This document shows, in pieces, positions 25,001 to 34,000 of a stretch of 64,000 nucleotides of DNA; position 1 is the stretch's first letter; every line of letters begins with the position of its first letter. The stretch lies in NCBI RefSeq assembly GCF_001949145.1, contig NW_019091379.1, forward strand, positions 1,960,534-2,024,533, in the 5' to 3' direction. The position numbers and the translations under genes were made by a program. The DNA comes from Acanthaster planci. Taxonomy: Eukaryota; Echinodermata; Asteroidea; Valvatida; Acanthasteridae. The notes beneath the pieces are model-generated. The model saw only the letters and a list, made by a program, of their open reading frames with translations, was not told where the DNA came from and did not search any database.

Positions 25001-28000
25001 AAATCTTCCGTGGAACATACACAAGGGTGCGAAAATTCTGTAACGCCGCATAGGCTCATTTTTGGTGTAAACAACACTTAAAGCTCACTTTGTTATGGGA
25101 GGGATACCCACTATAGGTCAAATGACTTAGAGGGCGCAAGTGGTTTATTAATTAATCCATCCAACTGAACAATAATGCCTTTATTGGTTTCATACAGCGC
25201 ATCCGTCAAAACTTGCAGCGAGCGACTTACGCCAATCCATCCACACCGTCAACGATTTCCATCGTACAATTGAGCACACATCCACATGTTCTGGAAAGAC
25301 TCACACACGCAATATAAATTGTCAATAGTGACACTCAAAATTTTCATGACCTGAATTTTTCTACAACAGGCTTCAAGCATCTTGCGCAGGGGTTTCAAAG
25401 GTATCTTATAATTTGTCTATTCATGCAGGGAAGAACACTTTTAAGGAGCCACTGAAAGAGCTGTTTGTGTGGTCAGTTCTCCAGGATCGTATTCCCATGG
25501 CTATGGTGTTTTGGAAGCTTGGCAAGCCCTCCGTAGGAGGTGTTCTTGTGGCAAACAAACTTCTGAAGGCATTGTCTGAGCATCAGCAAGTGGTCGATGC
25601 CCAGAGAGCAGCAGAAATACGTCAACATTCCAGGTATATCAATGTGGCCAACACTGCAACAGCTGTGGTAGATGCATCGGACAAACACCAGAGCAGTCCC
25701 CTGCTGAGCATAGGAATACGGGAATAATTGTGCTTGGCTGGCATTTAAGACTGGCTCAGAAGAATGGACGCGACTAGTGTCCGAGTTGTAGCACATATTT
25801 ATTACCATTCATAAATACCTTTTTCGTCCGAAAGTCAAGGAAGTCAATATATAACAGATTTCTTACGATTGTGTTGTAGAATTTTACTTTCAATTTTCCG
25901 AACACCCCCGTCCATTATATGGTATATTCCTTGTGCAAGTTGTCCAAAAGAATCTCCTTATATGGACTTGGGGCGCGCGTGGTGAGCCGCGCACACACAT
26001 ACTCTTGACCAATCAGAATCGATTAAAGTGTCTCGTATCCATACAGCGTCTTATGTATACATGTAGCTCTATGCTCGTATCCAGGTGCTAGCGCGTAATT
26101 TAAGTAGCAAGCATTATCATTTCTTAGCGGGCATTATGAGATGTTAATACACGGTCAAGTTGCACGTTGTTGAATAGGGAGACTGTCTGAGATATTTATA
26201 AATGAAAGTTAACCCACAATGGTGTATGCGCCCACGCCGATTTCACAATCAAAAGGTGCATACGATGCGCAAGGGGCACTGGTTTAGTTATCCACCTGCA
26301 CACTGTAAGCACTTGATGACTGAGATTCAATGACTCTGAATAAACACGGTATATTTAAATGTGATACTAACTTGTGTAACAGAACGGTAATGGATCCATT
26401 ACTTTAGTCTAGTCCATCATAAGCGCGATCCTCCCCTTAGTGTGAGTTTAACCAGTGTCCCTTCACTCTTTCTGCAACTGAATCAAGCTGGTCAAGCATT
26501 TTTCTATCCACAGTGTCAAACGTAAAGGGAAGAAGAAACCAGTTGAAATTTAAACAAGCAAATTTTAGAAGGTCCCGATAATTTTACAGTACAAACTTTA
26601 GGGGATTGCAAGCATATGTTGATATCCTGCAACAATCATCTAAAAAGATATGAATCTTTCCAATTTTCAGGGACTTTGAGGAGATGGCCGTCGACATCCT
26701 TAAGATGTGTTATGCTTCAGACAGGCGTCGAACATCGAGCCTCCTAGTGCGCATCATGCCGGAGTGGGGCGGTGTCACCTGTCTGGATATTGCTGCTTCA
26801 GCGAAGAGTAAACGCTTCATATCGCATGTTGCCGTACAGAACCTGCTGAGCGAGCTCTGGATGGGACGGATGTTTGTCATGACACACGTGTTGAAGGTTA
26901 GACTCTCTAACTTCCTGTCCGTTTTCAGGGTTGAATATATACTGTCTGTTACGAGTGTTTAAGTCTTTCCAAGATAGTGTGTCCTACTGTTATATGGTGT
27001 TAATGTTATGTATAGAAACTGATTTACGTTTGAATATTAGAGGACCACAATAAAATATACTTTTTAAAGCTTTTTGGTGCCCTTATATTGCACTTCTGTA
27101 TTTTGAAGATTTTAGCCTGTGGTAATTTCCAGTAGTGTATGGGTTTTCTTTGCGGCCGCGTGAGATATCCGAGATCAGACAGGGCATCAAATTTTTTTTT
27201 CACCTCGAACACAAAAACAGAAATAAACGAGGATTTACATTTTTCCTAGAAAAAACAACAGAAAATAGCATGCATGGTCTGAATAACGGTTGGCTTTCTC
27301 TGTAATATAGGTAGTAATCTGAGTACTTAGTTGCTGGAAGTTTTTTACATACCTATGTCGGTCAAGCTACTTCTAAACACTTGTAATCCTACTCACTCGA
27401 AGCACTATATAGAGTGAAGAAACCTTGACTCTGGCACGTTTGTTTGATGTACTTGAAGGTTCAGAAAAGACTTCACAAACTAAGCATTGCAACAAAGATC
27501 CAGAACAAGCTTTTAAAGACTTAGTTTGAGACAAAATATTGGAATGAAAGGAGTGCTTTTGAGGTTGTAGGGAGATATGTTCTGTTTCAGTGCATTTGTG
27601 GAAACGATTTTTACCAGATTCCAGGATTTGTTTAATAACTCATACAATTAATGCTAAATACTGTAAGCTCTTGGTTTTGTACAAAGCCATATAGTTTGAT
27701 ATTTAGGACAGATAAAAGCTTTTTGATTGGTGCTTCCATTGCTTTGTGTCGCAGATCGGCCTGTGTGTTGTTCTCCCCTTCCTGTCCATGTGGTTGATCA
27801 CTTTTCCTGATCATGTAGACGCATCGAGTGTTCAGCTGAAAAAGAAAAAGGTATATCTTTCAAAAGTTGAAACAATCTCCGTTACTCTTTAATCTAGACT
27901 GTTGATATTACACCCATTGCTTCGAGCTGTACATCGCGATTAATCACTTTGACATTTTTGTCTGGATTTTCTTCTTTTATTTTTCAAGCATATAATAATT

Positions 28001-31000
28001 GAATAATTGTAAAATGTCACAAGCACAGTTTAGACTTACTACTTCGTAAGCCTCTTTCTTCCTTAATTTCGGATTTGTTGATATCAAGGGCTTTCTTTAG
28101 CCTTTTGCTTGTATTGGGGGAATAATCAATAGGCCTATATCAGATTTTGACTGATCCAAGAAAATGCCATTTCTGCGATGACATCATATATACTCATGTG
28201 CACGTGCATGAACTTGGCACTCGCATGCATTTATTTGGTAAAACAGAACACCGTATTGGTGAAATACACAAATGTAGGCAAGTAACATGCTTTCACCACC
28301 TGTGCATGAGCGTGGTGCCACCTATTATTCTAGCCACCAAAGACTGCGAATATATTGATATTGAAAAATTTGAATTTTGTAATGCATTACTGCAAAAGTA
28401 TTCAAGAATCGATTACATGTGTTGCCAGATTTTGTTGTAGGGAACCTACTAAGTGGAGAAACATTCGGTTTTCACAATCTTCAAACAGCACTTTATATGT
28501 GCAAATCAAAACTTTTTGTCTGCTCATAAATTTTCAGTAGTGTTTGCCTACTTCAAGGCAAGACTGACACAAACAGGATTCAAATTATAATCTTATTTTT
28601 TTCCATTGCAGTGCCTGTCTTTTAAAGTGAATAGTTTACATGGATTACGCATGAAAGAGGATTTAAGATTGGACTGAATTTTGCCAAGAAATTCCATTGT
28701 CTAAGTCTAAAGGGACGCCCATGTTGTTTTGATGCCAGGACCCTGTGTTTCCTCCTGCTGCATCGAAGATGGATGGAGCAAAGAAGGACCAAGCAGACGG
28801 AATCACGCAAGTTTATACCTTCGATCTTCCTCAGAGTTTGGTGCAGTGGATGTACAATATAGATCCCATAGGTGTATGAAAAGAGCAAGGCTTGGTTAAA
28901 CCGTATTTGCGCCAAGCAGGACAAGATATTTGTACATATACATGGAAACGACAGTCCGTTGGTGGGAACTCGCTCTTGTGCAACCGATGGTTGTTGGAAT
29001 GTTTGCTCGTTGCATGTGTGACGCGCACGTGCGAGCTCAGTTAAAAAAACCTCCCACCATCTTTGCCGGTGAGGTTGCACTTCAACTCAGGGCAGATTAT
29101 CTGCTATATTTTGTGCCTTTGGCACCCGTGCAAAAACTCTATTGGTTTGTGCATTTATCAGTATTGATGTTACCCAATGATCTTGAGAACAACCGAGTGG
29201 CCACCCCCTCCAAGGGACATTATGGCTGCATCCGGATTACTTGGCTATAGCTTGAGGTTACACACGACTCTATGAGAACTGGCCGCAGCCACTACCATAG
29301 ACTCGTGCGTAAGTTCGGGCCACAGCCAAGTACATCGGCCACTGCCCATCATGCATGGAGACCATACGGATCAAAGCCAGGGGGGTGGATTCCCGGAAAT
29401 GGAAAATAGCACAGCAATTGTTATTGCACTATACACAAGGCAACTCAGTTCAATTGTAGAACAATCTTAAACCTTTGTGAGAAAGTTATATGAATTAAGG
29501 CCTAATTTTAAGAACTGAAACCACTATTATTTAAGAATAGTTGACTCTACTAACCCTTAGAGTAAGTAAACTAAAAGTGAAGCTTCTCCAACTTTATTTT
29601 GATAGAAGACTAGGCAGCCAACCAGTCGATGTGAACAGACACTGGATCAGTTAAACAGGCTGAAATTCTTCTTTCAAGCACCTGTTGTATCCTTCAGCTA
29701 CAATGTGGTAAATGTTTGACTCTGTTATGTGTTGTAAAATTATGTTCAATTTGGATAAAGTGTTTCAAATCGACTTACTGCTGTGAAGTGATGTTGTAAA
29801 GAATTGCTCAGGCATGAGTTCATGGAAGTATAACAATGTTTGAAGCAATATGTTGACTTAATTCATGATCATTATAAACCTTTTTCCATTCTAGATTTCC
29901 CAGTTGTTGTTTCTGGCTCTGTTTAGCTACATCGTCCTCGCCAACTTTAATCAGGAAGTCTCAGTGTTCGAGATAGTTCTCATGGTCTGGGTTTTCTCAA
30001 TCTTCACTGAGGAAATACGACAGGTATATCTTAACCCATTCCCGCCGTGTTACAAAACACGCTTTGTGTATGAAAAATTAGATGTAGGAATTTCCTATAA
30101 ATGGCCATATTTTGTCTCCATAGATTCAGCAGGAAGAGTGCAACACATTCCTGCACCGTGTAAGGGCCTGGCTGTGGGGCTATTGGAACTGCGTGGATCT
30201 GATCTCCCTGGTGATGTTCGCCGTTGGCATTGGTCTGCGATTCCACCCGGCCACGTTTGATGCTGCCCGCGTTGTTCTGGCTCTAGACCTGATGGTCTTC
30301 TATTTCAGGATTCTCCACGTCTGCTCCGCCAGCAAGCACCTAGGTCCCAAACTCATTATGATCACAAAGATGGTGAGGAGCTCCACTTGTTAATTAAGGA
30401 AAGAAAAAAACTACAGAGTGCGCTTTAGTTTATTCATGAGCCTTGGGCATATTAAGAGCTTCCAGTGCTTGCCATCATTCCTGGCGAAATCAAAAGGTTC
30501 CTTTTTAGCATAGAGAAAGGACACAAAGTTTTTGTCCTGTCTTTAGGTTATGATTTAAATGCTTTTATTCATATATTGGTTGGTTTTTTAAGGACCAAAG
30601 AACATTTATTAAATAAATTTAATACTTTTATTAAATATGCATTATTGTATTTTTGTTATTACGACACGCCAACCTGCTAGATGTTGAATGCTATCTGCTC
30701 CATGCAGGAACAGGAGATGTTTTGCATGTTTAAGCAGACGGCAACAACGCCCTTTTTGTTTTTAGACCGACTGGTTGGGCGCGTGCAGCTTCGTGGGTAT
30801 TAATTGGCAGGGGCCTTGTCACCAATTTCTTTGAAAAGGTGGATCGGTCCCCACCAGCCTCATCTCTTCTTTGCTCTTTGCTAGTGAGCAAGAGCAGATC
30901 CTGAACCACATTTCTTTGGGGGAGGGCCAAAATGTTTTGGGTAGGCCCGAAAATTTGGATTTTTACATAAGCTTTTATGGCATTTCTTTCTGAGCGCCGA

Positions 31001-34000
31001 CGCTACATTTAGGGTCATTTTCCATGCTTTTGGAAGGAAGAGAAATGAAATATACCAACAATTTCCGTTCTCTCATTTTGCAAATATGTTCGGGGGGCTC
31101 ATGGCCTCCCTCGGTAGGGGGAATGTATAGTTAATATTACTCTAGAATTTAAATGAATTTCTTCATCACACAGATGCTTGACCTGATCAGTTTCATCTGT
31201 ATACTGTTGGTTTTTCTGATCGCCTACGGAGTAGCCTGTCAGGCCATCCTCTATCCAAACAGTGCTCATCCTGAGAGCATTGCTAAAGGGGTTTTGTATC
31301 GATCCTATTTCCAGCTGTATGGAGAGCTCTTCCTGGATAGTTTTGAAAGTAAGTGAACTTTTAGCAATTGAATGAGAGGCAGAAACATGGCAAAATCAGA
31401 CAGAATCACTGGATTGCTTGTTATAGATGGAAGCTGTTGTGTGTATATTGCACTAACATTTTTTAAAGGTACGATTTATTGGTGAAAATCTAATGCAAGA
31501 AAGAAACTCATATTAATAAATGGGTCATTTCTTGGACTTGCAAAGTGAATACATTCATGATAGCTGTGTCGTGGCATCCTCTTGATGCCTTGGAGTTAGA
31601 ATGTCACAGGACCAGTGTTGAAACCAAACCATTTCTTTTCAAGTAAAGTCAAGTCGCAAGTCATTTTCTGCAAATATAGTCAAGTCACAATTCAATGTTG
31701 CCCACATCAAGTTTCGAAGTCATTTTTTAAACCATGTCTGATGTCACAATTGATACTGTTCTAGTACTGTTTTCTGACATCCTGTATTGATGATGTGACT
31801 CGTGACGTTTACCTTATTTGATCGATTGTATTTTTTTCTATTTTTCTTGTATTCAAAGAAAACGTGGTAATGTAACAAGTCCACTGTGGTCAAGCCCCAA
31901 TCAATTGTCTTTACGTCAGAAATTTAAATTGACAACACTGATTTTGATTGACTATCGCTTTTACAATGCCCCCTTGAATGCATCCAGGAAGAGTTAATGA
32001 GAATCACAGAAGGTAATAATCAATCGTTATCTATGCAAAAAGAAGCAAAAAATTCTTTCACTGAATTTAGTGGAGGGCTTCACTCTTTCCGGAGACACAA
32101 GACCACACCTGCATGTGGCCATGGACCTAATACCTTTCCCATTGGTCTGTTTTTCTTTTGACACAAAATAGGCCAATGCGCTGTGAATGAAACGCAGTTG
32201 GCAGCAGGTATGGANNNNNNNNNNNNNNNNNNNNNNNNNNNNNNNNNNNNNNNNNNNNNNNNNNNNNNNNNNNNNCCGTCAATCTTGGTTCGCCACTGTC
32301 AGTTTAGCAATCTACCTTTTCATCAGTAACATCCTCTTGTTGAATCTCCTTATTGCTATGCTGAAGTAAGTGTCAATTTCCCCCATCCTGTTCTTCCTCT
32401 CAGTTAACTGCTGGAATTACAGAGATATTACCACAGCGAGTTAATTAGGTTTCGAAAGTCTTTCTATCTAAAAAAAAAAGCATTTGTGATATGAAACGCA
32501 CCTTTAATTGAAAGTTATTAGTTATCGTACTCCATGCGCGTGTCCTCAGATCCCGAATGCAGTTTTAGCCCCCAGAGGAGAAGCAAATAAACAATCTTAA
32601 AGGAGATGTAACTGTAATACAAATAATGCATCTACCCTGAAAGCAAAAGATGACAGGATTTCTTTGCGGTCATGCTATTTAGCGTCAACAAGCGTCAACA
32701 CATACAAGTAGCGTCAACAGAGCGTCAACAACTTTAAAATACCCTCTAAAGATTTAAGAGTGGTTTTTATCGTATTTTACAGCCTCTATGACCTGCTACT
32801 GTGTAAGAGAAACATTGAATTCGCGTCCATATTCTCGTAGAAAAACGAAAACTTTTCTCGATGTATTGAGGCCGTCTATTTTCTTTACTCTACCGTCCGC
32901 GCAAAAACAAGATGGCGGTCTGTCGGGCTGCACGAGCAGGCCTGACTTTGTCACCCAAGTTTCAGCAATTAAATATCATTTCAGATAGATATGATACATT
33001 GAATAGGATATATAGGAGCCTAATTAATATTGTAAATTTTAAAAAAAGGAAAAAGTGTGCTTAAATAACTTGTTGACGCTTTGTTGACGCTCGTTGACGC
33101 TTTCTTTGTGGCAGTTTATTCTCTAGGATGCATAAAGGGTTGATGTTGTCCAATGAAAATGGAATAAAGATCCTCCTGTTTTATCAGCTAAGGTTTTGGT
33201 TTCAAGAACATGCAGAAAATTGTCTCTTTGGTTCACACTTTAGCTACACCTTCACTGCAGTCCAGGAGAACACTGACACTTACTGGAAGTTCCAACGATA
33301 CCAGCTGATCAAAGAATACTACCGCCGACCTGCAGTAGTTCCACCCTTCATTGTGGTCGCTCACTTGTTTCAGCTGGTGCGTTATGTATGGGACAGATGC
33401 TGTCCAAAACACAAAATGTACAGAGTTCCAAATCTCATGAGTAAGTGAATCAACCTTAGTACTTTGTTTATTACTGGTTTATTTATTTCACATTAGGTGG
33501 GCACTTGCAGACAGAAAGGCTGAATTGCTGCCACAGCAACATTACAGTTAAACGTTCAAAAAACAAATAGTAGATTTGGTAAAAATAAAAATATATGAAA
33601 ATGACGCTAAAGTTATTGTAAACTGCACAGTACCTGCGCAGAAACAAAAACATGACCCAAAAAATGATACCGTTATGAACACGTGATATTTTTTTAGTTA
33701 GGGAAAAGTTTCATTTCTGTCACCTCAAAAAAACTTTTTAAAATTTTTAGTTACTCCCTGACAGCATGACTGTCGTGTCCTAGGGGTGCGTTCCACGAAA
33801 TGGTTGTATTGCTGCGTGCGAGCTCATTAATATTTTGTGATCCCGCGGGATTTGTACAATAGGACAGGCCATAATCAGGAGGGATCATGGAAATATTTTT
33901 ATAAATCCTGAATTTAGGACTGATAGTTTCCAGTTCGGGGTATCTCTTTCACAAAAAGCCCTAAATTGCGGGCCTATTTTGGATAGAGGCGGGCGGCTAC

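Noticed and set aside
28612-28869. Exon-like + strand stretches in the S1-S2 intron of TRPM-B, including a strong acceptor at 28597-28611 and an open piece 28741-28860
   Set aside because: Neither can join to 27850 and 29895 in phase with a usable donor. The 29606-29707 exon carries the expected APVVSF motif and fits exactly.
28622-29080. 152-codon frame on the - strand
   Set aside because: No motif, lies antisense in a TRPM-B intron, and has no matching splice evidence.
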